From Pteria penguin (lineage: Eukaryota > Mollusca > Bivalvia > Pterioida > Pteriidae): a stretch of 64,000 nt of DNA. The stretch lies in assembly GCA_035048485.1 (NCBI GenBank), contig CM068580.1, positions 59,632,983 through 59,696,982 on the forward strand, written 5' to 3'. Of the stretch, positions 14,476 through 22,693 are shown one piece after another. A model generated the notes under the pieces. It was given only the letters and a program-made list of their open reading frames with translations, made no database searches and was not told the origin of the DNA. How positions within the stretch are numbered: position 1 is the stretch's first letter; each line of letters opens with the position of its first letter. Position numbers and translations under genes: made by a program.

Positions 14476-17400
14476 GTTTGTTTTATAGTGTTTTTTTACG
14501 AATGTAAATTACTAATAATATACAAAGATTATACAAGACCGAGTGGAAAACCAAATGATAAAAAGTAAAGGAACACAAACACTCTATATTGCATATTTTC
14601 GGCCTCACAACCTTTATCAAGCAATCTATGGTTAAGAAGGTTTATCATCACAATAAATTGCTTGATAAAGGTCTTGAGGCCGAAAATTTGCAATATAGAG
14701 TGTTTATGTTCCTTTACTTTTTATGTACCGGACTTCCCTTTAGAGGACTACTTCAAAATGATAAAGACTACTGTTTTTGTTAGTTTATTTGATTCTTGTG
14801 TTATGCCACACCAAAATTATTCAACTTTTATGGTAATGGCATCTATCTGATGCATTGTGTAGAAATTTAGACCTATCCAAAGGACACATCCAATGCAGTG
14901 AAGGATCTTTTATACGCCATGTCTACCCTGGCACACTTATTTTGTTTCATCTGAAACAAAGGATGCTGATGTGCTTCTGGCAGAACTCACACCTAGTACC
15001 TCTTGGTCACAAGCAAAGCACCTCAATGATTGTGCTACAATACCTCTAAAAACTAATGGTATCCAATACAAATGGATATAATCTGAAGATAGATATATGC
15101 ACAGTTTTTTCTGTCTAAAGCAAAAGGTACAAAAGAAAATTATATAGTAAAAACAAAGAGAATAAATAATAGTGAAACTACAGATCTATGCATATAATTA
15201 ATTCTAAGTAGCATTAGAAAAAAGAAACTTATTACACTGATATAAGAAACAATAGACAATTCTGAAATAAGTCGTGGTTCCGACCTCTGTGTCATTGGCT
15301 TCCACCAGACACTGAAGGGTTATCTCAGCGAAGAATCCAACATCCGTATCGGTGATATTTATCCTTGTGTAGACATCTGTTCCAGGGGTGGCATCCTACA
15401 GTGGATTGTGATAATTTATTTGTACATTTACCAAGTCAGATGTATAGAAGAAATACTTCTAAAGGGCATTTTGCAAAAAGTTTTAAATAAAACTTTATGT
15501 TGTGTCAAAAAAATGTAATTATTTACATCATATACAACTCTAATGGACTTTGCCACATTAACTGCAGTCCTAATATTAAGGGAAGAAATAAAATGTATTC
15601 CCTCAAAAAAAATGGTGTAAAGAACAATAAAACATTCTTATGATATCATAACGTTGCTAACATTCAATATCGTTTCTAACTCATAGTACACAAGCGCTGC
15701 CTAACTGACGATAACGGACGGAGAAGCTCACTGTCTTGGAACGTATAAGTTCAGAAAGTTTATGTCAGTCAGAAAGATTTGATAAACTTTGATTTGGTCT
15801 ATCAAGCGCTTTCCACAAAGATCACAAGAAACAATTTTTATTATGGTAACAATATGTTCTGGCTTGCAGAAATTGATTTATCATTTGATTTTTAATTAAA
15901 TTTTTCATGGTATTGTAGTGTCTGTTTGTGTTATTTACCAAAATAAATGAAAATTTCAATTTAAAAGAGTTCAGACACAATTCTAGTCATTACTATTTGA
16001 AATGATACGTACCTCATTCACTTTTGCATTATAGGGTAAATTTTGGAATACAGGTGGATTATCGTTGATGTCAATGACTGATATCGTAATAGAGGTATCA
16101 CTCTGAGGAAAAAAACGAATAATAGTAGTAACTAACAGATTGGTATATTTCATCAAGAGTACCTTTTAACCATAAATGCTACTAGTGAAAAAAATGCATC
16201 TAAGTGAGGCAAACTTTTAGAAAAGTGGGAAAGAACAATTACCTACATTTTTTTCAGTTTTAAAACCACTTTAAGAATCAGTCAATTGTAGAGACTGTCA
16301 TAATTAAATTAAATATGTTTCTTTGGTTAATGGTGTACATTGAAAATGATAATAAGCACTTTATCTGACTAAATCAAAATTTTACTTGTTCATTGAAAGA
16401 TTTGGAATACAAAATATACTTACAGAGACTCCTTGATATGTGGCTATGAATGTAACAAGTAAGTTGTTACCAGTCGTGGAAGCTCTCTAAAAGATTTAAC
16501 ATTAATTCATCAGACTAAACATTCATAACATAAATTAACACTTCAAGAGAATATCAAAAATGATAAGAAAGTGACAGCATGGAATCTAGATTCCCTGGGT
16601 CATTTAATGTGTCTATCTAGAGCATATTTCTGAAATTACTAATCATTTCCAAACACTGCTTTAAAATCAAACTACTCTTCAATAGACCCTTTCACTATTG
16701 TTGCAGGAATGACGCTTTGGTTGATAAATGATAACATATCCCATAAAATTTTTGATGTCATGATAATAAATTTATTGTCTCTGACATCATTTTGTGGGAA
16801 CAGTTATGAATTTGCCAGTCAAAACCTCAGTCCCACAGTAATAGTAAAAGGGTTTATGAGTCGATGTGTAAAGTCATATTTCAACTCCTTAGCGTGAATG
16901 TCTTGAGTTACTATCAAGGTCTCATATTATAGTGGAATTGAATTCAAAATGATTTACCTCTCTGGCTATAGAGGACTTCAAAGTCATTTATCTAAAGCCA
17001 AGAGCTAATTTCAAGGTCATTCACCTAAAACTAATCTCAATGTTGACTTCAGTGTAACTTACCTCTCTGTCGAGAGCGACTTTCAAGGTCACTCTTCCAG
17101 TTGTTGATACATCTAGAGTCTGACTGTTTGCCGAGTATTCAATGACAGCATTGAGATTATTGGGAACAAATGCGCTCAGCTGGCCCAAAACCTCATCTAC
17201 AAATTGAATCAAGTGAGTATTGATTAAAAAAATCTCACTCACCTAGTTAACATTCCATTAAAACAAAGCAATGGGAGCACATCAAACTTGGTTTTCTTTG
17301 ATTAAGAACCCTATTGATATGAAAAATCTAAAGTCCAAAGTCAAGGTCAGCAAAAGATAATCCAGTTTGTGGTGATTTTGACTAATTTTTCTTTAGTCAA

Positions 17401-19768
17401 TATATTTCACTTACAAACTTACTATTTTTGTTTCAGAGCTTTCAATGGCCAAGATTTACTTTAGTAAATGGTCAGACATGTATAACAATGATATTTATCT
17501 CTCCTTGGCCACTGGAATCACTGCAACATTCTCAATTTTTCATCCTTGACTAAAATTTTTTATGAAGTGAACTTTAAATCATCCAATATGTAATATAACC
17601 AGAACAGATATTTATTTTTTTCTTTAAATTGCTGGTATGCATGGCACGTTAAAGATCCCTCACTGCTTCCAGTGGGTCCATTGCAAAGGTCAAAATTTGT
17701 ATGCCCCGCATCAGGCAGATGCCATCACCATATATGTGAAATATTCATGGTGTGACGTAAAACAAAAATCAATTCAAAAATCAATCAATCAATCTTTAAA
17801 TCGCTTATCTCTGTTTTAAAATAACTTTGTCTACTGTAGAAATATTAAAATGTCGAATGTTGATGATCTTCATAGCAACAGGGAAATTGGAAGTAATTTC
17901 AAACAGTAAAAACAATGCTCATTTAAACAAAATATGTTTGTGAAACATGAATGCCCCCAGCGACAACAAAATCCAAATAAGGTATATGTTGAAATGTAGG
18001 TAAAAGGTCATGGTCAAAGGTCAAAGTCAAAGTCACGAGGGCAATGACATTGGTATAATTTGAAAGTGCTTTATTAGCAGAATATGCATGCCAACTATGA
18101 TATCTCTATCTCTATCAGCTCAAAAGTGGTGAGTGTCACTGTGACTTATCTTTACTAATGTATACATTTTACACTGTAAAGAAAGTACCTGGTTTTGTAG
18201 ATTCTGACACACCCTGTGTCACTAGACGTTTCTTCAAATCTCCATCAATTCCTGTAGTATTCAAGGTGTGAAATACTGGAGCTGTAATTCAAAGGCATTG
18301 ATAATTGTACTGAGTAGAAATTTTTAATTAAAAACAATGTTATTCCTTGCAACTAAAAATGAAAGTATTTGGTATATACATGTATATCATCATTGAAAAA
18401 GAGAATTATAAAACACAAAAAATACTTAATGCTGAGAAATAACCAGTATATTTTCAATACAAATTTTTGGTTCTCTTAATCTTTATAAAATGAAAAAATA
18501 CAAAATTGAAACAAAATCACTGCATAAAATTCAAGGCTATTTGATTTTATGTAGCAATTTTGTTTTTTTCAAGTTCCCACTAAATAAAAGCCAAATCACC
18601 AAAACTTAAGGATATACTGGGTGTTTCTCATTATTTCTAATTCAAATTTCCTTCAAAAGACTAACTTCATAATTAATTTTACTTAATTTCAGTTTCATCT
18701 GTGTTTGTTAAAATATAAACTAATAAATATCAATTGATAAGTTAATGTATGATGAAATTATAAACTTGCACAAATACACATGTACATGTATTATAATCAT
18801 TGAAAAGATGTGAGTCATTCATAAGTGGTAGGACTGAAACATTTTAGCATATTTTGGTTTGTATAACCCATGTGATGCTGTGACTTGAAAAGATCAAAGT
18901 GAATTTTGATAGAATTGAAACATATCAAATGATGAATCAACTTACCAGACTGTCCATTGACAAACTGCACTGCTCCTACAAATGTGATATACAATTGTTT
19001 GAAACAAGCTCAGACTCATAAACAATTACAGGTGTATAATAATCATTATATTATATTATTATAAAGGTGATTTCCCATACTAAGATGCAGATCAGGTATA
19101 GCTCTGTTGATAGCATGCTTGACCTGAGGCCTAGAAGTCCTGGGTTCGAATTCAATGAGCAGTGTTTTGATATCCTATGTGTCAGATATGATGGTAAAAA
19201 CAGAGGTCCTGTGTTACTGCAGACCAGATAATGTAAGAGATCTCTCACTCAGTCACTGCTTCTGGTGAAACTGTTGAAACTACATGTAAGTCTAAATTTT
19301 TTAGCTCTGCATATGGTGAATGGTGTCACCATATATTAAGTGAAATATTCTTAATGTGACATATAAGTAACAAACAAACAAACAAATACAACAATATAGA
19401 CATAATTCACTGAACACAGAGGTCAGCTGGGATTTCTACATTTTTCGCAATATACTCATTTATATACTTATTTGCTTCGATGACAAAAAGTACAAAATGT
19501 ACAGTGCAATCTATGTAATTTTTTAGAATATTAATTTCATTTGCATTAATCACATTTTTCGATTCTAAATCTGATTCATACATGTATGTATTTTTTTGGA
19601 AAAAATAAGTCACTGTAATTTGTAATTGATTTTTACACTTTGTGCATCTACATGACAAATAAACAATTATGACTGTGATGCACCAATCAAATTCTATTTT
19701 CAATAATATATATTAAATGATAAAAATTACTTACCAAATAAACATAGGCCTAAAACAAGTGAATACAT
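744..19768 (-). CDS. Gene A: non-classical cadherin, N-terminal 704 residues (3' end outside window)
   Basis: Eighteen coding exons join without a stop: 19768-19735, 18975-18946, 18281-18189, 17196-17063, 16486-16424, 16102-16013, 15395-15285, 13197-13063, 12555-12415, 11285-11210, 7159-7026, 6522-6319, 6045-5881, 5226-5065, 3141-3074, 2452-2209, 1374-1226, 822-744. They give 2112 nt or 704 codons. Residues 1-20 form a signal peptide (MYSLVLGLCLFG start). Five EC linkers follow: DINDNPPVF (EC1), DDKQDTPPKF (EC2, degenerate), DEDDNVPKF (EC3), EDNNDNAPSF (EC4) and DFNDFGPVF (EC5, partly degenerate). EC6 runs to the last exon. LDRE/LDYE-type motifs (ALDRE, NLDFE, LVDRE, RLDYE, TVDYE) and repeated ATD motifs support cadherin repeats. 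EC2 has a Cys pair (LQC, AAC). By family knowledge this is a secretory-pathway, calcium-dependent adhesion protein. The remaining ECs, transmembrane helix and tail lie beyond base 1. It is a paralogue of the divergent gene B. A cadherin is certain; the subfamily (cadherin-23 / Cad87A / CDHR-like) is not. Confidence 0.9.
1226..1374 (-). CDS. Gene A coding exon 17: EC6
   Basis: A 149-nt exon, phase 0 in and phase 2 out, encoding ATDKESLNNINYQIVGG through NFEETPNRSG. The acceptor is ttgtag and the donor GAAT|gtaaga. Confidence 0.9.
1612..1880 (-). mobile_element. tRNA-derived SINE with GATT tail
   Basis: On the minus strand the head has an A-box-like TGGCCCAGTGGA and a B-box-like GGGTTCGACTCC. 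The body contains the TGATGCATTGCACAGAAATT block shared with other copies here, and the element ends in AATCAATC. Near-complete copy. Confidence 0.7.
2209..2452 (-). CDS. Gene A coding exon 16: EC5 with VDYE, EC5-EC6 linker
   Basis: A 244-nt exon, phase 2 in and phase 0 out. It encodes FNIDSATGYISLRNTVDYE, linker ILDFNDFGPVF (second Asn-Asp-Asn position altered) and ending IPIQVQ. The donor is CAG|gtaagg. Confidence 0.92.
3074..3141 (-). CDS. Gene A coding exon 15: EC5
   Basis: A 68-nt exon, phase 0 in and phase 2 out, encoding ATDRDSGVNGQLTYSLGG. It matches gene B exon 14 (74 nt, same phases). Confidence 0.9.
3300..3490 (-). mobile_element. SINE copy, diverged
   Basis: A GATTGATTGACTGATTGATT tail and TGATGGCATCTGCTTGATGC body match the 1612-1880 family. 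The head is degraded. Confidence 0.55.
3620..3755 (+). repeat. 21-bp tandem repeat
   Basis: CAGTTAGGATCCTTGTGACAT repeats about six times with single-base changes, in a gene A intron. Confidence 0.8.
3991..4876 (+). mobile_element. Pogo/Tigger-like DNA transposon, internally deleted
   Basis: The ends are inverted repeats beginning CAGTCAAACCTGT, with TA on both sides (3989-3990 and 4877-4878), as expected for TA-targeting Tc1/mariner-pogo elements. The interior encodes a transposase remnant at 4430-4740. It lies in gene A intron sequence between exons at 3141 and 5065. Confidence 0.75.
4430..4740 (+). pseudogene. Pogo/Tigger transposase fragment, frameshifted
   Basis: The frame from 4430 encodes a CENP-B-type helix-turn-helix (SRKIADEFNVGRTQIQNIL) typical of pogo/Tigger transposases. 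Near 4620 the homology moves to another frame (WQWFKDA, then GPLLQEKAFKFASDLKK, the second DNA-binding helix region). The DDE catalytic domain is missing, so this is a dead, truncated copy. Confidence 0.7.
5065..5226 (-). CDS. Gene A coding exon 14: EC4-EC5 linker
   Basis: A 162-nt phase-0 exon encoding LRAADTQNP, linker EDNNDNAPSF and ISENSPVGTSIITIT. The donor is ACC|gtaagt. Confidence 0.92.
5881..6045 (-). CDS. Gene A coding exon 13: EC4 with LDYE motif
   Basis: A 165-nt phase-0 exon encoding PSNAHFSIAIIEQPNPG through ARLDYEDPLIRTQVVK. The donor is AAG|gtatga. Confidence 0.9.
6319..6522 (-). CDS. Gene A coding exon 12: EC3-EC4 linker
   Basis: A 204-nt phase-0 exon encoding AIELENGTF, linker MDEDDNVPKF, SYTVSVLEMDS and NIRVTDPDD. 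The donor is GATGAT|gtgagt. It corresponds to gene B exon 11 (201 nt). Confidence 0.9.
7026..7159 (-). CDS. Gene A coding exon 11: EC3 with DRE motif
   Basis: A 134-nt exon encoding DPANLFGIGNATLEPG through GLVDRETQQSRYEFTAE. The donor is GAG|gtacgg. A 4.05 kb intron separates it from exon 10. Confidence 0.88.
7160..11209. other. Long intron of gene A (coding exons 10 to 11)
   Basis: A 4.05 kb intron, AT-rich, with the 8760-9180 repeat and no exon-like frame. I see nothing else that I can name. Confidence 0.6.
8760..9180 (+). repeat. AGGTCA-rich dispersed repeat
   Basis: TTGGTTCAAGGTCATAACAC repeats, then AGAGCCATAACTCCTGCAAA and a GACAGACTGACAGATGGACA stretch. This resembles sequence in the 42.1 kb array and at 480-530 (CATAACTCCTGTGAATTTT). 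A dispersed family is likely. Confidence 0.45.
11210..11285 (-). CDS. Gene A coding exon 10: EC3
   Basis: A 76-nt exon, phase 0 in and phase 1 out. It encodes GTRLGLVTAQDGDEG through FIRSL. The acceptor is tgcag and the donor TTAG|gtatgt. Confidence 0.86.
11436..11665 (-). mobile_element. Second SINE family (GTTGATTGGTGTTTT type)
   Basis: GGTTGATTGGTGTTTTTACA, CAACAATTTTTCACTTATAC and GGGAGCAGGAAGTAACCAAC define a family also seen at 38030, 44856 and 53612. The (GGTT)n start is the tail of a minus-strand element. Confidence 0.6.
12221..12470 (-). repeat. 84-bp tandem triplication of gene A exon 9 3' end plus donor
   Basis: TTACCACAGCAGCATTCT-type donor/exon sequence starts at 12243, 12327 and 12411, exactly 84 bp apart. 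Only the last copy joins the full exon. Each copy keeps the donor and about 50 nt of exon. Confidence 0.85.
12415..12555 (-). CDS. Gene A coding exon 9: EC2-EC3 linker
   Basis: A 141-nt phase-0 exon encoding DNPKLSGNRTQN, the degenerate linker VDDKQDTPPKF and FMYENAAV. Its last 50 nt or so and its donor are triplicated in tandem (84-bp period) in the adjacent intron. Confidence 0.9.
12735..12800 (-). mobile_element. tRNA-like SINE head fragment
   Basis: The reverse strand reads CATAGCTCAGTTAGTAGGG and CCCAGGTTTAAATCC, with good A- and B-box spacing. It has no acceptor stem or tail and is therefore a SINE head, not a tRNA gene. Confidence 0.5.
13063..13197 (-). CDS. Gene A coding exon 8: EC2, second cysteine
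   Basis: A 135-nt phase-0 exon encoding GAAACNAFG through NRNLDFEVKKG and ending KLLAT. It has the same length as gene B exon 7, which also carries the second Cys and an LDFE motif. Confidence 0.9.
14409..14473. repeat. (AT)n microsatellite
   Basis: An uninterrupted AT dinucleotide run of about 65 bp. Confidence 0.95.
14557..14723. repeat. Large inverted repeat (hairpin) with GGCCGAAAA motif
   Basis: The left arm (AAAAGTAAAGGAACACAAAC, CACTCTATATTGCA, TTTTCGGCCTC, CTTTATCAAGCAA) is repeated inverted in the right arm to 14723. The arms are about 68 bp with a spacer of about 30 bp. A related half-copy lies at 28840-28885. Confidence 0.6.
14795..15045 (-). mobile_element. SINE copy
   Basis: It shares TGCCACACCAAAATTATT, TGGTAATGGCATCTATCTGA and GCAGTGAAGGATCTTTTATA with the 1612 and 28524 copies. 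Confidence 0.6.
15285..15395 (-). CDS. Gene A coding exon 7: EC2, first cysteine
   Basis: A 111-nt phase-0 exon encoding DATPGTDVYTRINITDTD through LQCLVEANDTE. The donor GAG|gtcgga is weak. It was chosen because it keeps phase 0 and matches the 111-nt gene B counterpart. Reading on to a later donor near 15235 would break phase. Confidence 0.75.
16013..16102 (-). CDS. Gene A coding exon 6: EC1-EC2 linker
   Basis: A 90-nt phase-0 exon encoding the calcium linker VIDINDNPPVF and the EC2 opening strand ending KVNE. It matches gene B exon 5 (90 nt, phase 0) in size, phase and content. Confidence 0.92.
16424..16486 (-). CDS. Gene A coding exon 5: EC1
   Basis: A 63-nt phase-0 exon encoding RASTTGNNLLVTFIATYQG plus VS. 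The acceptor is tttag and the donor TCT|gtaagt. Confidence 0.85.
16955..17080 (-). repeat. Degenerate duplication of gene A exon 4 3' end
   Basis: TTACCTCTCTGGCTATAGAG and CTTCAAAGTCAT near 16957 resemble the true exon end TTACCTCTCTGTCGAGAGCG and CTTTCAAGGTCAC at 17060. A further CAAGGTCATTCACCTAAA copy lies between them. Confidence 0.5.
17063..17196 (-). CDS. Gene A coding exon 4: EC1 core with ALDRE motif
   Basis: A 134-nt exon encoding DEVLGQLSAF through VTLKVALDRE. The donor AGAG|gtaagt is strong. A degenerate copy of the exon 3' end with a donor-like site lies just downstream near 16955-16995. Confidence 0.88.
17639..17805 (+). mobile_element. SINE copy, 5'-truncated, opposite orientation
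   Basis: GGCACGTTAAAGATCCCTCA, CATCAGGCAGATGCCATCAC and a TCAATCAATCAATC tail match the family in reverse orientation. The tRNA head is missing. Confidence 0.6.
18189..18281 (-). CDS. Gene A coding exon 3: start of EC1
   Basis: A 93-nt exon with phase 1 on both sides. It encodes APVFHTLNTTG and then a polar stretch ending SESTKP. The acceptor is ttacag and the donor CCAG|gtactt. Confidence 0.82.
18946..18975 (-). CDS. Gene A coding exon 2: end of signal peptide
   Basis: A 30-nt exon with acceptor tgtag and donor TCTG|gtaag. It encodes AVQFVNGQS and keeps phase 1 on both sides. Confidence 0.82.
19085..19390 (+). mobile_element. tRNA-derived SINE with ACAA tail
   Basis: The tRNA-like head TATAGCTCTGTTGATAGCAT and B box GGGTTCGAATTC are followed by a body with TCACTGCTTCTGGTGAAACT and an (ACAA)n tail. 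It lies in the intron just upstream of gene A coding exon 2. Confidence 0.65.
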
Positions 19769-19780
19769 CACCCTTGTTAC
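19735..19780 (-). CDS. Gene A coding exon 1: start codon and signal peptide
   Basis: The acceptor gcag lies just above 19780, ATG is at 19768-19766, and the donor is TTTG|gtaag. It encodes MYSLVLGLCLF in phase 1. With the next exon it reads FGAVQFVNGQSAP, a typical signal peptide with cleavage near residue 19 or 20. Confidence 0.85.
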
Positions 19781-19936
19781 CTGCATGGATAAAAAAAAAC
19801 CTGACAATTATTTTTAATTCTACTTGTGGTTGAAGGGCACATGTATTTGTTGATCATGGTGATAAAAAAGAGTAAAAAACAAGATGTTTTGAATGAAATT
19901 TAGTACTATTACTCGTATCAGCTAGTAGGGTACATG

Positions 19937-20079
19937 TAGCTTCAATATATATCGCCCTAACACACTTGTTAATATTGAAGAATTTATTCGGTTGCTTATT
20001 GTTGTGTTGTGTGTACTGTTGAGACACAGAATAAACAACCAAATAATACCAAGTGTGTTAGGGTGATATATTGAAGCTA
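19937..20079. mobile_element. Fold-back element upstream of gene A start codon
   Basis: TAGCTTCAATATATATCGCC and its inverted counterpart ending GATATATTGAAGCTA, plus CTAACACACTTG/CAAGTGTGTTAG, pair over about 31 bp with a spacer of about 80 bp. It lies in the intron between the 5'UTR exon and the ATG exon. Confidence 0.55.
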
Positions 20080-20637
20080 ATCAGTAGGGGTGTTGCTATT
20101 CACCCTTCTATACATGTGAATCTGATACTGACCAATAGCTAGGTACATGTAATTCTGTTTTTAACATTGACTACTAATAATTCTGATCTTAACTTTGCCT
20201 TACATAAGTCCTGAATATACTGCTTTGCAATTAGATATATTTGCCAAAAAATGTTCTATTCATCTGTATGATCATGAATGTTATGTATCATCACACCACG
20301 CACGGTAAGTCACTTCAGATAAATATATAAATGGATAGAGAAGTTTTTCTTTAAAAAATAATATGTAGCATGATATCTATTTAATTATGCTGACTAAGGG
20401 TCTTGATCTCATGATCAATTTTGTGAACACCTAGCCTACCACCTTCTTATTTCAGAAGAGTTTAATAATAAACGGCTCTTTTAGATTTTACACTTGTCAC
20501 TCATCAAATACCTGAACTCCCCCCTCCCCCCTCCTTTTTTTTCTGTCCCAACTATCATGTAACTTTGGTAAATGCACGTGTTTTTGTTTATAAACCAGTA
20601 ACAATTAATTGAACGAATATAACAGCTTTGTTCTTAC

Positions 20638-20730
20638 CTATGTACTTAACCAGATTCCTTCTAATAGCAACTTTCACCTGTTCCGCACACCCTACTTTTA
20701 TTCCACATTCAAAATAGTACGCTCTATTGC
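20638..20730 (-). other. Gene A probable 5' untranslated exon (5' end unknown)
   Basis: The exon carrying the ATG has an acceptor 12 nt upstream of the start, so an upstream non-coding exon is needed. On the minus strand a good donor, ATAG|gtaaga, ends an exon at 20638. The upstream limit (about 20730) is a guess, because no TATA box or initiator is clear. It lies about 75 bp from the inverted-repeat element at 20805. Confidence 0.4.
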
Positions 20731-22359
20731 ATTCAAAGAACCGGTTCTGCAAGTTTATTAATAACTTCATTGTTGACGAAACCTTAAACCCCGCCCCTTT
20801 TACTGGTTCCGGGATCGTTCGTACTGATACGTTTTCGTACTGGGATTTTTCGTACGGGATCTTTCGTACTACTACCGGGATTATTCGTACGGATGTTAAA
20901 ACTACATTCGTATGCTTAAAATATATACATATTAAATTATTTGAACTTTTTAGCTATGTTGTTGTTCATTCACGAACATTGCGTTTGAAATATTACGTAC
21001 TTTGATGCGTGTTGATTCGTAAAAAAATATACATATAATATATAATCAAGGACTTATAAACAATATAAGTTTGTTGGTGTCAAGCTGAGTTTATTATATG
21101 TTTTCTCAGTTACAATCACAAATGTTGCGTATGAAGTACTGTGCTGATTTTCGTACCGGGTATATATTACTCGTCCTTGAATTGCATCTGTAGATGAGCT
21201 TGGACAGTATTCAATGTATCATTAGATGAGATTGGACAGTAATTATCTAGCGTTAGCGTTACTAGTGTGTAGTGCTTATAAAGTTCTTATGGTGTGTGGG
21301 TATATTGTTTAGTGTCGACTTTTAACATTCATGTAATTTGAAAATATTATGCTTATTATTCTTTTAGTTTTTTTATGTTTGAAACTTGTGCTTAATATTA
21401 TCATTTCATGTTTGTTGTTGTATGTAATAATCAAGTAATAGGCCTAATGAATAAATTAAATCATAAACAGTACCGTATTTCTCGTTTTTTATAATTCACT
21501 GATTCCCCTACGAGCAATAGTCTAAGTCTTACTATGAACTAGTGCTTGTCAAAAGCAAAGAATAACAAAACAAACAGTTATCAAAGCACTTAGAAAATAT
21601 GACGTTTCGGGAACGCGACGTTACGGGACCTACGTACATGTATACGAGATTTCGGGACCTAATATGCGATGTTTCGGTATTTAAATACGACGTTTCGGGA
21701 TCTAATATTAATAATTATTAGATATGATAATATTTATTATAAATATATTTATTTTTAATGTTATGTTTTGTGTAATCAAAATGCTAAAATTCAATCTGTT
21801 TTTCTTAACAATAATGTCAACTCATAGCTTAATATACATAATTACACATAATGATATATATCAGTACGAACGATATACATAATTACACTTAATGATATAT
21901 ACCAGTACGAATGATCTCACTAATCAGTACGAAAGAACCCAATATTTCGTACGAGCGGTACGAAAAATCCCAGTACGAAATCGTATCAGTACGAATGATC
22001 CCGACGCCCTTTTACTACTGACCTAAAAATCAATCTTTCAAAATGTATAAAATAGCAGAACGAATATTTTATAACCCCGTTTTATATGTAAACAATAGAT
22101 TCGACACAATAATAAAACTTGTTTTCTTCGCAAAAAAATATTTGTATTTGTATAAGTACCATAAATGTGATATATATTCTTAAAATTTTCATATTTTCAA
22201 TATATATTGTTTTGTCTAATATAATTGCAAAACCTACTTGTACTTGCTGAAGCGGAGAGTATGAATGAAAATGTTGGTGCTAAAATTAGCAACGCCCAAT
22301 AAACCGGTCTATACAACGGTATTATTGGTCTAAGAATAGAATAGGGTTGTGTTCAGAAG
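20731..22359. promoter_or_regulatory. Divergent intergenic region between genes A and B
   Basis: This is the only space between the inferred 5' ends of two divergently transcribed cadherin genes, so both promoters should lie in or near it. I see no clear TATA box or CpG-rich block. Most of it is the inverted-repeat element at 20805-22006, so core promoters probably sit close to each 5' exon. Confidence 0.4.
20805..22006. mobile_element. 1.2 kb terminal-inverted-repeat element between the two promoters
   Basis: About 45 bp at the left end (GGGATCGTTCGTACTGATAC onward) match the reverse complement of the right end (GTATCAGTACGAATGATCCC) with few differences. The 10-bp CCCTTTTACT occurs at 20795-20804 and again at 22007-22016 as a likely target-site duplication. 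Internal TCGTAC and TTTCGGGA motifs recur. No transposase frame is seen. A 9-10 bp duplication with long TIRs would fit a Mutator-like non-autonomous element. Confidence 0.65.
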
Positions 22360-22408
22360 GTCCCATTGGTATGGCCGTATAGTATAATAAACTCGGCCTT
22401 CGTATAAG
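22360..22408 (+). other. Gene B possible 5' untranslated exon
   Basis: The start-codon exon begins after an acceptor (ttttttag at 22642) only 8 nt before ATG, so an upstream exon is expected. GTATAAG|gtatgt at 22408 is a plausible donor. The 5' boundary given here is arbitrary. Confidence 0.3.
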
Positions 22409-22642
22409 GTATGTCATTTCGTTTTACTTCATAATTTGTAAAGCAATAAAGATGAATAATTTTCTTCATGAACTTGGACAAAGATTGTCAAATACACCTA
22501 GTTTGCGTTCACCAACTCAAATACTCTACCAGTGAAATGGACTTGTTTCCATTCAGTTTCAGACTAGGCAAAGTATTAATGTTAAATGTATTTCTGATCT
22601 AGATCTATATCTTTCAAGTATTTTCACTTGAATATTTTTTAG

Positions 22643-22693
22643 ATTACAAAATGATGCTGCAATGGGTTGTAGGCTGTGTTTTAATTTACACTG
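22643..22693 (+). CDS. Gene B coding exon 1: start codon and signal peptide
   Basis: ATG at 22651 encodes MMLQWVVGCVLIYTG. The donor is ACTG|gtaagt, phase 1. Bases 22643-22650 are untranslated. The hydrophobic core plus VASQ in the next exon gives a signal peptide. Confidence 0.87.

Larger units (their letters stand above)
13198..15284. other. Intron of gene A (coding exons 7 to 8)
   Basis: A 2.1 kb intron holding the AT microsatellite at 14409, the large hairpin at 14557 and the SINE at 14795. Nothing coding. Confidence 0.6.

Noticed and set aside
15235..15284. Extension of gene A exon 7 to a later donor
   Set aside because: The frame stays open, but no donor with phase 0 exists there and the 111-nt size of the paralogous exon argues for 15285.
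19105..19165. tRNA gene suggested by A- and B-box-like sequence
   Set aside because: No acceptor stem pairs and the sequence continues into a SINE body and ACAA tail. The same holds for the heads at 1880, 12735, 28802, 49208 and 53770.
20727..21005. 92-residue open frame in the divergent intergenic region
   Set aside because: It runs across the left end of the inverted-repeat element and has low-complexity translation.
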